Assembly: GCF_002250055.1 (NCBI RefSeq)
Contig: NZ_CP018866.1
Span: forward strand, 1,418,501 to 1,482,500
From: Sutcliffiella cohnii
GTDB lineage: Bacteria > Bacillota > Bacilli > Bacillales > Bacillaceae_I
DNA length: 64,000 bases
Direction of reading: 5' to 3'
Shown piece by piece: positions 15,630-24,762 of this stretch. A program made the translations under genes and the position numbers. Each line of letters begins with the position of its first letter. Position 1 is the first letter of the stretch. The notes beneath the pieces were generated by a model. The model made no database searches, was not told the origin of the DNA, and saw only the letters and a program-made list of their open reading frames with translations.

Positions 15630-17699
15630 ATGACAACAAACTATAAACTAGCCGTAGATGTTGGAGGGACATTTACCGATGTTGTTTTATTCAACGAGCA
15701 GCAGAAGAAGCTGCATTTTACAAAAACTCCATCTTCTCCAAATGATCCTTCAGAAGGTGTAATTAATGGAATTAGGAAAATCATGAACATAGCACAAATC
15801 AAGCCAGAACAAATAGATTATTTTGTACATGGGACAACGTTTGCAACTAACGCTTTTCTTGAAAATAAAGGCTCCAAAGTAGCCCTTTTTACAACACAAG
15901 GATTTAGAGATGTCATCGAAATTGGGAGACAAAAGCGTTTAAAGCTTTATGATTTATTTCAAGATAAACCACCCAGTCTTGTTGACCGACAATTTCGTTT
16001 CGGTGTACGTGAACGAATGAAGGCAGACGGAGAGGTCTTACATACGTTAAATGAAGAAGATGTTCGGAAATTTGTACGAATAGTAAAAGAAAATAATATC
16101 CATTCCATAGCTGTATCTTACCTCCATTCCTACAACAATCCACTTCACGAACTAAGAACAGAAGAAATTATTAAAGAAGAATTCCCTGAATGTCATGTTT
16201 CGTTATCCCATCATGTTTCACCAGAATTTAGGGAATATGAACGAACGATCACCACTGTAGTTAACGCCTATTTAAAACCAAAAACAAAAAATTATTTTGT
16301 TAATTTAGAGAAAAAACTAGAACAACTCAAAGTGAAAGTTCCTTATATCATGAAATCCAATGGCGGTATTATGACGATGCGCGAAGCATCAGAAAACGTA
16401 ATTCAAACCTTACTTTCAGGTCCAGCTGGTGGGGTCGTCGCTGCAGGGTTTATCGCTGAGAAGCTAGGCATCAATAATATTATTACCTTTGATATGGGCG
16501 GTACGAGTACCGATGTTGCTTTGATTAAAGATGGCTCTCCACAAACGACACTTGAAAGTAGATTGAAAAATTATCCTTTAAAAGCACCAATGATTGAAAT
16601 GGAAACGGTAGGAGCTGGGGGAGGAAGTATTGGGCGTATCGATGAGGGAGGACTTTTTAAAGTTGGACCTGAGAGTACTGGGGCGTTTCCTGGTCCTGCC
16701 TGTTACGGAAATGGGGGTGGGAAAATCGCAATCACAGATTTTAACCTTTTGTTAGGAAGAATTGATCCAGAATATTTCCTTGGTGGAGAAATGAACTTAG
16801 ATCTTGAAGCTGCAATTAAAGCGCAACAAAAACTCCTTGAACAATCTCACCTCTCTGCAGATGAGATCTCCGTTGGGATGGTAAAAATAGCGAATCATCA
16901 CATGGCTGAAGCAGTGCGTCTAGTTTCAGTCAGAAAAGGGCATAACCCTGAAGAGTTCACTTTATTCGCTTTCGGTGGAGCTTCACCGCTTCATGCCACA
17001 GCGATTGCACGTGAACTAGGAATTCAAAAAGTTGTGATTCCGAATGCATCCTCCGTGTTATCAGCATTTGGATTTTTAGTGGCAGACATAAAACACGATT
17101 TTACAACAACCAATCTTATTTCGCTCGATATAGCGAATTTACCAAGAATTGTCGGTGAATTCAATACGTTAGAAGAACGTGGCAAACAATTGCTAGAAAA
17201 AGAAGGGGTAATACTTGAAAACCAAGAATTGCGTAGATCAATAGACTTACGATTTAAAGGCCAAGCATTTGAAATAAACGTAGAACTGGAAGAGCAGGAC
17301 GACCAAATAAACTTGGAAAATATATCGCGTAAATTTTTTGAATATTATGAAAGGGAGTACGGGTATTGTGACCAAAGTCAACCAATTGAAGTGGTGAACT
17401 ACCGTCTATCTGCGATTGGTTTAACTTCAGAAATTGGCCTTGAACATTACGAAGAACTGCAGTTAGAACCGCCTGAAGATTCAAGAAAACAAAAGCGTAA
17501 TGTTTACCTATTTTCAATAGATCAATTCGAAGAAGTTGAGGTGTTTTATTTAGACAAACTGGTTAGCGGAAATCGCATATCTGGACCGGCAATTATCGAT
17601 GGCTTGGACACAACAATTATTGTTGAAGTAAATGAAGAAGCGCAACTTGATCGTTTCGGAAACATAATTATTTCATTAGGAAAGGGGTTATCCTCTTGA
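15630..17699 (+). CDS. hyuA: hydantoinase/oxoprolinase family protein, subunit A
   Basis: This 689-residue protein has the HyuA layout. The N-terminal ASKHA nucleotide site is VDVGGTFTD (residues 9-17), a second phosphate loop is FDMGGTSTD (about 287-295), and FAFGGASPLHA and an Asp/Glu-rich C-terminal domain follow. With HyuB it forms ATP-dependent amidohydrolases that open cyclic amides (N-methylhydantoin, 5-oxoproline), or carboxylases of the acetophenone/acetone type. Length and motifs are complete, so it should be active. It overlaps hyuB by 4 bases (TTGA), the mark of a translationally coupled heteromer. The true substrate is not evident. Confidence 0.93.
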   Translation: MTTNYKLAVDVGGTFTDVVLFNEQQKKLHFTKTPSSPNDPSEGVINGIRKIMNIAQIKPEQIDYFVHGTTFATNAFLENKGSKVALFTTQGFRDVIEIGRQKRLKLYDLFQDKPPSLVDRQFRFGVRERMKADGEVLHTLNEEDVRKFVRIVKENNIHSIAVSYLHSYNNPLHELRTEEIIKEEFPECHVSLSHHVSPEFREYERTITTVVNAYLKPKTKNYFVNLEKKLEQLKVKVPYIMKSNGGIMTMREASENVIQTLLSGPAGGVVAAGFIAEKLGINNIITFDMGGTSTDVALIKDGSPQTTLESRLKNYPLKAPMIEMETVGAGGGSIGRIDEGGLFKVGPESTGAFPGPACYGNGGGKIAITDFNLLLGRIDPEYFLGGEMNLDLEAAIKAQQKLLEQSHLSADEISVGMVKIANHHMAEAVRLVSVRKGHNPEEFTLFAFGGASPLHATAIARELGIQKVVIPNASSVLSAFGFLVADIKHDFTTTNLISLDIANLPRIVGEFNTLEERGKQLLEKEGVILENQELRRSIDLRFKGQAFEINVELEEQDDQINLENISRKFFEYYEREYGYCDQSQPIEVVNYRLSAIGLTSEIGLEHYEELQLEPPEDSRKQKRNVYLFSIDQFEEVEVFYLDKLVSGNRISGPAIIDGLDTTIIVEVNEEAQLDRFGNIIISLGKGLSS

Positions 17700-19387
17700 T
17701 TGCAGCAAATATTAACCCAATCACAATGGAAGTAGTAGGTCATTCGTTTATGTCAATTGCAGAAGAAATGAGTGCTGCCTTACAGCGAACAGCCTATTCA
17801 AGTATTGTCCGCGAGGCATTAGACTTTTCAACGGCTGTGTTTGATCAAAATGGAAATTTAATCGCACAATCAGATAATATTCCGACCCATTTAGGGTCAA
17901 TGGGAGGAACGCTGAAAGGCATTTTGAAAAATCATTTTACACAAGCCGAAATTTTTGAAGGCGATCAAATTATGATTAACCATCCCTATATGGGGGCTTC
18001 TCATAGTCCAGATATTCTCTTATTTGCTCCCGTTTTCGTCAAAGATACATTGGTTGGTTTTTGCGGAAGTATGTGCCACCACGTTGATGTCGGGGGGATT
18101 GCTCCGGGGAGTGCCCCGGGGAATGCGACAGAACTTTATCAAGAAGGGTTGCTAATCCCACCAGTGAAATTGTATGAAAAAGGGATAGAAAATCAAACCC
18201 TAATCAGTATTATTCGAGCTAATGTAAGAATGCCTTCTTACACATTAGGTGATATAAGATCACAAATTTCAGCGAATGAAATCGGTAAAAAAAGAGTAAG
18301 GAATTTGTACGAGAAATACTCAATTAAAACGATTCAAGAGATTGTTCAAGCGTGGGAAACTTATTCGGAAAATCGCATTAAAAGCAAAATAAAAGCAATC
18401 AAAAATGGGATTTATACTGCCTCAGGTCATTTAGATGATGATGGGGTGGTAAAGAATGAGCAAATCCAACTCCACGTGAGTATTGAAATTTTAGACGACA
18501 AAATGATCTATGATTTTACCAAATGTGCCGATCAAGCGAAAGGTCCATTTAATGTCACGGAGGAAACGGTAAATGCTGTAGCTTATTATATAACCAGATG
18601 TGTAACGGATTCATCTGTTCCCCAAAACGAAGGTGCTTATAAGCCGATTGAAGTCAGAACCAAAAAAGGGACCATCCTAAACCCACATTTCCCTGCACCA
18701 GTGAGTGGTCGATATCACACAATTATGAGGTTAAGTGATATCTGTCTTGAAGCGATGTCAAAAGCACTTCCAGATAGAATTCCTGCTTCTAGTAATGCAC
18801 ATGCAACGACAGTGGCAATTGGTGGAAATAATCCGAAAACGAATGACTACTTTGTTTATTATGAATTGAATGGTGGAGGGATGGGGGCTCGCCCAACGAA
18901 AGATGGATTAAGTGGTATTGATGTTCATGTTGGGAACTGCATGAATGTGCCTATTGAATCAGCTGAATTAGAGTATCCACTATTATTTCATACTTATGAA
19001 CTCCACCAAGATTCTGGGGGGATGGGAGAATACCGAGGTGGATTAGGGATTATAAGAGAAATCGAAATGCTTGAAGATCAATTAACACTAACGACACGCG
19101 GCGATGGCGAAACTACCAATCCTAAAGGATTTTACGGTGGACTTGATGGTCGGCCTGGTCAAAAAATATTAAATCGTGGAACAGAAAACGAACAAAGACT
19201 ATATGGGAAAACGACAAGTTTAATTGTAAATAAAGGCGATATTTTATATTTTGAAACCCCCGGATCTGGTGGCTACGGTTCACCGAAAAACCGACCAAAA
19301 GAAAAAGTAATTCAAGATTATAAAGATGGCTATATTTCCGCAAAGGCTATGAAAGAAGTCTATAACCTTGAAATCGAAGACAACTAG
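17696..19387 (+). CDS. hyuB: hydantoinase/oxoprolinase family protein, subunit B
   Basis: This 563-residue protein starts at a TTG that overlaps the hyuA stop. It contains ALQRTAYSSIVREALDFSTA, GDQIMINHPYMGASHSPDI, CHHVDVGGIAPGSAP and a C-terminal GSGGYGSP, all characteristic of HyuB/oxoprolinase B proteins. The acidic and His residues in the second and third segments are presumed to hold the metal in the amidohydrolase site. It needs HyuA for ATP-dependent ring opening. Length is normal for the family. Confidence 0.93.
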   Translation: MIAANINPITMEVVGHSFMSIAEEMSAALQRTAYSSIVREALDFSTAVFDQNGNLIAQSDNIPTHLGSMGGTLKGILKNHFTQAEIFEGDQIMINHPYMGASHSPDILLFAPVFVKDTLVGFCGSMCHHVDVGGIAPGSAPGNATELYQEGLLIPPVKLYEKGIENQTLISIIRANVRMPSYTLGDIRSQISANEIGKKRVRNLYEKYSIKTIQEIVQAWETYSENRIKSKIKAIKNGIYTASGHLDDDGVVKNEQIQLHVSIEILDDKMIYDFTKCADQAKGPFNVTEETVNAVAYYITRCVTDSSVPQNEGAYKPIEVRTKKGTILNPHFPAPVSGRYHTIMRLSDICLEAMSKALPDRIPASSNAHATTVAIGGNNPKTNDYFVYYELNGGGMGARPTKDGLSGIDVHVGNCMNVPIESAELEYPLLFHTYELHQDSGGMGEYRGGLGIIREIEMLEDQLTLTTRGDGETTNPKGFYGGLDGRPGQKILNRGTENEQRLYGKTTSLIVNKGDILYFETPGSGGYGSPKNRPKEKVIQDYKDGYISAKAMKEVYNLEIEDN

Positions 19388-19409
19388 ATGACTAAGGGGG
19401 GATTGAACA

Positions 19410-20159
19410 ATGCGTTTAGCTGACAAGGTTGCGGTAGTGACAGGGGCGACAGGGGGAATTGGAAAAGCTATTTCAGAAAAATTTGTAAAAGAAGGGGCGC
19501 AACTTTTATTAGTTGACCTAGATCAGCAACGTTTAGAGGAGTTGAAAGTCGAGTTAGCACCATTTGGCCAAAAAATAGAAGTGATTGTAGCTGATGTTTC
19601 TAGTAAACAGAGTTGGGAACAAATTCTCGATAAAATTGATTCTGAATTCACTACAGTCAATGTATTAGTGAATAATGCTGGAATCAGTGGCAATGAAGGG
19701 TTATTAGAAACAGATTATCAGAGATGGAATCAAATTATTCAAACAAATTTAACGAGTGTGTATTTAGGGATGTATGAACTCTTGCCTAAAATGATTGCAT
19801 CGGGAGGAGGTTCGATCATCAACACATCGTCTATTTTTGCAATAATAGGGTCGGGGAAAAATGCGGCTTATACTGCTGCGAAGAGCGGAATGATGGGCTT
19901 AACAAAAACAGCCGCAGTTGAATTTGCAAAAAATTATGTACGAGTCAATACGATTCATCCAGGAATGATTCGTACACCAATGACAAAAGCAAAGTTAGAA
20001 AAACCAGAAATCCTTGCTCGATTTAGAACTCTTACGCCTTGGCCTGATTTTGGTGAACCAGATGATATTGCTTATGGTGCTGTTTACCTAGCCTCAGACG
20101 AATCCAAATTCGTGACAGGTACCGAACTGGTGATTGATGGAGGGTATGTGACTCAGTAA
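19410..20159 (+). CDS. short-chain dehydrogenase/reductase
   Basis: This 249-residue classical SDR has the cofactor motif TGATGGIG (residues 11-18), NNAG around 88-91, a catalytic Ser in NTSSIF and YTAAK as the catalytic YxxxK. It ends VIDGGYVTQ, as in the FabG/3-beta-hydroxysteroid branch. An Asp after the second strand (LLVDLDQQR) suggests NAD(H) preference. GGGGGG sits before the ATG, and the gene lies 22 bases after hyuB. It probably oxidises a secondary alcohol in the pathway. Confidence 0.92.
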   Translation: MRLADKVAVVTGATGGIGKAISEKFVKEGAQLLLVDLDQQRLEELKVELAPFGQKIEVIVADVSSKQSWEQILDKIDSEFTTVNVLVNNAGISGNEGLLETDYQRWNQIIQTNLTSVYLGMYELLPKMIASGGGSIINTSSIFAIIGSGKNAAYTAAKSGMMGLTKTAAVEFAKNYVRVNTIHPGMIRTPMTKAKLEKPEILARFRTLTPWPDFGEPDDIAYGAVYLASDESKFVTGTELVIDGGYVTQ

Positions 20160-20948
20160 ATGAAAGAGGTGGCGAAACAATTGAGTGATTTTGAAGGGAA
20201 AAGATTGTTAATTACTGGCGGTGCTTCTGGTATCGGTTTAGCCACGGTCAACCATTTTCTATCAAAAGGTGCAAAAGTCGCTGTCTTTGATATTAATCAA
20301 GAGGGCTTAACCAAACTGGAAAATCAGTATCAGCAGGATCTTCTCACAATGGAGGGGGATGTCCGAAGGGCCAATGAGATTGCTAGGGCACTAGACATAA
20401 TGGTTGAAGAATGGGATGGAATTGACATCTTAGTCTATAGTGCAGGTATTTTCCCGGATATGCGAATCATTGATATGGAAGAAGAAGAATGGGATCGTGT
20501 ACTCGACATTAATTTGAAAGGCGCGTTTCTTACATGTCGGAACGTGGCTCAAAGGATGATTGCACAACGTAGTGGGGGCCATATTGTTACAATTTCCTCT
20601 GGAAGCTATCAATCAGCTCGTATTGGGTCAGGGCATTATTGTGCTTCCAAAGCAGGCTTAGTGATGCTAACAAAAGTACTCGCATTTGAATTAGCAGATT
20701 ATGGGATCCAAGTGAATAGTATTGCGCCAGGGCTGGTTGAGAGTGAGTTGTTGGATCCAAGTTATGTTCAGACATTTAGCAAAAGAATCCCACTTGGACG
20801 TCCTGCAAAACCTACAGAAGTAAGTGGTGCAATTGAAATGATTACTTCCTCGCTAAATACGTACATGACCGGACAAATAATTCCGATTGATGGCGGTCTA
20901 TCATCTGGTCATTATGGCCTACCAAATTCAAATAAACAAGCAAGGTGA
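20160..20948 (+). CDS. second short-chain dehydrogenase/reductase
   Basis: This 262-residue (or 255-residue) classical SDR has TGGASGIG, YSAG, SSGSYQ with the catalytic Ser and YCASK. It ends PIDGGLSSGHYGLPNSN. An ATG sits directly after the preceding stop with no nearby site. A TTG at 20181, eight bases after AGAGGTGG, is the more likely start and gives a protein beginning MSDFEGKRLLITGGASGIG. It is only distantly similar to the SDR before it, so the two are unlikely to be recent duplicates and may serve different steps. Confidence 0.9.
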   Translation: MKEVAKQLSDFEGKRLLITGGASGIGLATVNHFLSKGAKVAVFDINQEGLTKLENQYQQDLLTMEGDVRRANEIARALDIMVEEWDGIDILVYSAGIFPDMRIIDMEEEEWDRVLDINLKGAFLTCRNVAQRMIAQRSGGHIVTISSGSYQSARIGSGHYCASKAGLVMLTKVLAFELADYGIQVNSIAPGLVESELLDPSYVQTFSKRIPLGRPAKPTEVSGAIEMITSSLNTYMTGQIIPIDGGLSSGHYGLPNSNKQAR

Positions 20949-21022
20949 AAGAAAAAAGGTTTGTATCATCCTAGAATTTCTAGGTGTTCAAAATAATTTA
21001 ATAATCAAAAGGGGGCAATTGA

Positions 21023-21256
21023 ATGAATCAAGATAAGAATGAAACAAACCCAACGAAAAAGAGCAGTCATATCTTTGATATTGTCGTTTGGATTGGCTGG
21101 GGCGTATTGGTCTGGGGATTTCTTGCGTCGTTAGCGTTTATTGCATCACCTAAAGATTCCGCGGGTATTCATGAAGTAATCATTTTAGCTTACTTTCTAG
21201 GGTTTACATTTTTCTTTGGCTTGTTGTATTACATGGCCCTAAAAAGGGGGATATAA
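21023..21256 (+). CDS. small two-helix membrane protein paired with the SSS symporter
   Basis: This 77-residue protein has a hydrophilic N-terminus and two hydrophobic segments (IVVWIGWGVLVWGFLASLAF and VIILAYFLGFTFFFGLLYYM). It ends 3 bases before the symporter start. Small accessory proteins of this shape often accompany sodium:solute symporters, so a role as a symporter subunit is likely by position. GGGGGCAA precedes the ATG. Confidence 0.75.
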   Translation: MNQDKNETNPTKKSSHIFDIVVWIGWGVLVWGFLASLAFIASPKDSAGIHEVIILAYFLGFTFFFGLLYYMALKRGI

Positions 21257-21259
21257 TTT

Positions 21260-22813
21260 ATGCATCTAGCATGGGGAATTGTTATAGTGTTGATCGCATT
21301 CGTTCTTATTAGTATCGTTGTGAAGAAATATGTTAAAACGGCGGAAGATTATTGGATTATGGGTAGAAAAGCAAAATGGTGGATGTTTACTGGTACATTA
21401 ACAGCCAGCTACGTCAGTCTATCGACCTTTATCGGCGGTGTAGGTTCTGCTTGGAACTGGGGACCGATGCCATTCCTCCTCTTTTATACTAGTAGTTTTA
21501 CCTTTGGATGGATCATTGCTGTCACATTAATCGGTTTACGAATGAGAAAACTTGGGGTTACTAGTATTTCAGAATACTATAAAGTGAGATTTGGAAGTAA
21601 TGGAAAATGGATGTATGCAGGCCTTGGTTTAACGTTAGCAGGAATTCTCTATTTTTATCTATTAGTACAAATTCAAGGTGGTGGGTTAATCCTACAAACT
21701 ATTTTTGATATCCCGTTACCATTAGCAGTCACAATAATGGTTATTATAGTTGCATTTACTCTTGGCTTGTCAGGGATGTGGTCAGTCGTTATCACAGACA
21801 CGTTTGCGATGGTGTTATTTATCCTAATTGCAATTATTATTCTGCCCGCAACCATCTCTGCTGTAGGAGGGGTAGATGCAGGAATTGCAGCGATTTCATC
21901 CTTCGATGGTTGGTCAGCAACAGGTTCTTCTGGTTTAGGTATGGCAAGTTTCGTTGGTTATGCTTTAGCGTGGCTAGCAATTGTTGGTGGATCACCTCAC
22001 ATCATTAACCGTTCTCTTATAGTCGATAAACCAAAAAGTGTCTTAAAAGGGTCATTTATTTCTTATACCATTACCGTTGTTTTATCAATTTTAATCTTTA
22101 TTTCGGCTGGTATGTTAATGGCTGTTATTGAACCAGGTTCAATGCATCCAGATAGCATTTCCGCCTATGCATCAGTTCATGTATGGCCTTGGATTGTCGG
22201 TGTCCTCATCATCGGTGCTGCAATGTCAGCCGCATTTACTACGGCAAACACGCAAGCATTATCAATTTCGCAAGGGATAGTAGATTTGTTTCGCTATGCG
22301 CTAAAACCGGACATGTCAGATGACGCTAAGAAGAAATATACAATCGGCATCAGTGTAATTGTTTTAATTTTAGTTGGAGTCATGGCTTTTAAACAAAACT
22401 ATTTATTAATTATTGCTGGATCGTTAGCTGGGATAATCGCATCGCTTGGACTCTTCCCAACCTTAATCCTTTCATTATATTGGGAGCGTCTCACAATTAA
22501 AGCTGTTAATATTATGATTTGGTTAAGTGTTCCAGTTGGTGCGTTTATGATCATCACCAACAATCTTTGGGGTTGGTTTGCACCATTTCCTACAGTCTAT
22601 AGTTTTCCAATTGGATTTGGAGGACTCATTATCCTCTCATTACTAACGAAACAAACAAACAGTGAAAAAGAAGGCTATAAATTATTAAAAGACAAAGGCT
22701 TTGCCACTGAGGAAGCTGCTCCTGAGAAACAAGATTATGTCATTTTAATTGGTGGGTTCATTGTTGTGACAGTGGTATACTTCATCCTTTTATCAATGAT
22801 AGGGATTTTCTAA
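21260..22813 (+). CDS. sodium:solute symporter (SSS family)
   Basis: This 517-residue protein has about thirteen hydrophobic helices. The conserved segments are DYWIMGRKAKWWMFTGTLTA near the N-terminus, TSISEYYKVRFG, and AAMSAAFTTANTQALSISQG, which carries the small and hydroxyl residues associated with the sodium site. Family members import substrates such as amino acids, pantothenate, proline or organic acids with Na+. It is probably the importer for the substrate of this catabolic cluster. The small protein directly upstream is its likely partner. Confidence 0.93.
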   Translation: MHLAWGIVIVLIAFVLISIVVKKYVKTAEDYWIMGRKAKWWMFTGTLTASYVSLSTFIGGVGSAWNWGPMPFLLFYTSSFTFGWIIAVTLIGLRMRKLGVTSISEYYKVRFGSNGKWMYAGLGLTLAGILYFYLLVQIQGGGLILQTIFDIPLPLAVTIMVIIVAFTLGLSGMWSVVITDTFAMVLFILIAIIILPATISAVGGVDAGIAAISSFDGWSATGSSGLGMASFVGYALAWLAIVGGSPHIINRSLIVDKPKSVLKGSFISYTITVVLSILIFISAGMLMAVIEPGSMHPDSISAYASVHVWPWIVGVLIIGAAMSAAFTTANTQALSISQGIVDLFRYALKPDMSDDAKKKYTIGISVIVLILVGVMAFKQNYLLIIAGSLAGIIASLGLFPTLILSLYWERLTIKAVNIMIWLSVPVGAFMIITNNLWGWFAPFPTVYSFPIGFGGLIILSLLTKQTNSEKEGYKLLKDKGFATEEAAPEKQDYVILIGGFIVVTVVYFILLSMIGIF

Positions 22814-22854
22814 AACTAATCAACCCTTAACTAATCAGATGGAGGTGGTATGAA

Positions 22855-23871
22855 ATGGCCGGACTATTCAGTTCATTTAGTCATAAAGGACTTCAGTTGA
22901 AAAATCGCATTATGATGTCATCAATGTGTCAATATCAAGCTGAAAACAAAGATGGGACTCCAACAGATTGGCATTTTGTTCATTATGTAAGTCGAGCAAT
23001 TGGTGGCACAGGGCTCATATTTCTAGAAATGACTAATGTGGAATTAAGAGGGAGAATAACTAATCAATGTCTGACTCTTCACTCTGAATACCAAGTTCCT
23101 TACTTCAAGCGAATTGTGGAAGAATGTCATAAGTATGGTTCAAAGATAGGCATCCAAATCGCCCATGCTGGTAGAAAATCAGTGATTGAAGGAAGCGATG
23201 TTGTTGGTCCTGGAAAGCATCCATTTTCAAAAGAATCTCCAGTACCAAGGGAATTAACTACGGATGAGGTAAAAGAGATTTGTGAAAAGTTTGGTGAATC
23301 TGCCGCATTAGCTGTTGAAGCAGGTTTTGATACGATTGAGATTCATGGGGCTCATGGATACCTTTTGCATCAGTTTATGTCACCAGCTACGAATCATCGA
23401 ACCGATCAATATGGTGAATATCACGTGTTTCCCGTCGAAGTTATAAGAGAAATTCGTTCACGTATTCCATCTGAGATGCCGTTAATCTTAAGAATTTCAG
23501 CAGTTGAGTACGGAGAAAATGGTTACAACTTTAATCATATGCTAAAGTTAATTCCTCATTTTATTGAAGCTGGAGTGGACATATTTGATGTCAGCACAGG
23601 TGGAAATGATCCCGTAAGACCTGACGTCTACCCTGCCTATCAAGCACAATATGCCCAGGTAATAAAAGAAAGGTTTAAGTTACCCGTTATTACAGTTGGT
23701 CGGTTAGAAAGTCCGTATGTAGCTGAGTCGATAATCCGAGAAGGCAGGGCGGACATAGTAGCCGTTGGTCGCGGTCTTCTACGTGAACCATACTGGGCAA
23801 AAGAAGCGGCAATACAACTGAATCAAGAATTAACTTTACCAGGAGTTTATGACTTAGGCTATTCGCTGTGA
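22855..23871 (+). CDS. namA: Old Yellow Enzyme-family NADPH dehydrogenase (YqjM/NamA-like)
   Basis: This 338-residue FMN protein carries the YqjM-type N-terminus with LKNRIMMSSMCQYQ (the Cys tunes the flavin), the substrate-binding GIQIAHAGRKS, IEIHGAHGYLLHQFMSPATN and a phosphate-binding ITVGRLES..VAVGRGLLREP. These are the OYE class with the shortened Bacillus form. The enzyme reduces activated C=C bonds. In this operon it could reduce an unsaturated ring or acid intermediate. AGATGGAGGTGG precedes the start. The symbol is by family, as this copy may be a pathway-specific paralogue. Confidence 0.9.
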   Translation: MAGLFSSFSHKGLQLKNRIMMSSMCQYQAENKDGTPTDWHFVHYVSRAIGGTGLIFLEMTNVELRGRITNQCLTLHSEYQVPYFKRIVEECHKYGSKIGIQIAHAGRKSVIEGSDVVGPGKHPFSKESPVPRELTTDEVKEICEKFGESAALAVEAGFDTIEIHGAHGYLLHQFMSPATNHRTDQYGEYHVFPVEVIREIRSRIPSEMPLILRISAVEYGENGYNFNHMLKLIPHFIEAGVDIFDVSTGGNDPVRPDVYPAYQAQYAQVIKERFKLPVITVGRLESPYVAESIIREGRADIVAVGRGLLREPYWAKEAAIQLNQELTLPGVYDLGYSL

Positions 23872-24728
23872 AAATTAAAAAAGGAATGATGACATTGATT
23901 TGGAAAAAAGGGATACAAACACCTGTGATGCTCACGTTTGATTTCGATGCCGAAACATTATGGATTTCTAGAAATAAAGACAATCTTAAAAAACCAGGTA
24001 CATTATCACAAGGTGTATTCGGGGCAAATGTAGGAGTTCCAAGTATTTTGGAGCTCCTGCGAAAACATGAAATAAAATCCACGTTTTTTATCCCAGGTTG
24101 GGTAGCTGAAAAATATCAATCTTTGGTAGAAGAAATTATTGCGGATGGGCATGAAATAGGTCACCATGGCTATTTACATGAATGGGTTGACCCGGAGGAT
24201 CCAGAAAAAGAAAGGGAAGTTTTTATAAAGGGATTAACCGCTTTAGAGAAAGTAATTGGACATAAACCGGTCGGTTTTCGCTCACCAGCATGGGAAACAA
24301 GTGAGCATATGTTAGACCTATTAATTGAACATGATTTTCTCTATTCAAGTAATATGATGGATTCTATTAACCCGTATCGTGTTGTCAAGCAAGAGAAGCA
24401 GACAGATTTAATTGAAATTCCTGTCCATTGGATGCTCGATGATGCTCCCTTCTTTTTATTTAGTGTAACAGGGCCAGCAAGGCCCATTTTTCCAGCACAA
24501 CATGTCATGAATGTCTGGAAAGAAGAATTTCATGCAATTTATAAACGTGGTCAGTTGTTTAATTTAGTTTGTCATCCGCAAATCATAGGTCGGCCATCCC
24601 GAATTGATATGCTTGATCAATTTATTCAGTATATCAAAAGCTATCCGAATATAGAGTTCGTTACAGGGCAAGAAGTCGCTTCTTTTGTGAAAGAGAGAAG
24701 CATGATGAGACGTAAGGAAAATCTGTAA
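23868..24728 (+). CDS. NodB-fold polysaccharide deacetylase family hydrolase (imidase/allantoinase-like)
   Basis: This protein of about 286 residues has the NodB motifs: LTFDFDAETLW (catalytic Asp), EIGHHGYLHEWVDPED (metal His), GFRSPAWETS and a final VCHPQIIGR. The EIGHHGYLHE and RSPAW pattern is that of the PuuE/HpPgdA branch, whose members include metal-independent allantoinase and cyclic imide hydrolases, rather than true chitin deacetylases. No signal peptide is present, so it is cytoplasmic. The start overlaps the namA-like stop. AAAGGA before ATG codons at 23886-23889 suggests a slightly shorter protein. Beside HyuAB, opening of a cyclic imide or release of an acyl group is an attractive role. 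Confidence 0.85.
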   Translation: MKIKKGMMTLIWKKGIQTPVMLTFDFDAETLWISRNKDNLKKPGTLSQGVFGANVGVPSILELLRKHEIKSTFFIPGWVAEKYQSLVEEIIADGHEIGHHGYLHEWVDPEDPEKEREVFIKGLTALEKVIGHKPVGFRSPAWETSEHMLDLLIEHDFLYSSNMMDSINPYRVVKQEKQTDLIEIPVHWMLDDAPFFLFSVTGPARPIFPAQHVMNVWKEEFHAIYKRGQLFNLVCHPQIIGRPSRIDMLDQFIQYIKSYPNIEFVTGQEVASFVKERSMMRRKENL

Positions 24729-24762
24729 TAGAAATGTAGTATGAGAACAAAGGAGTTTATAA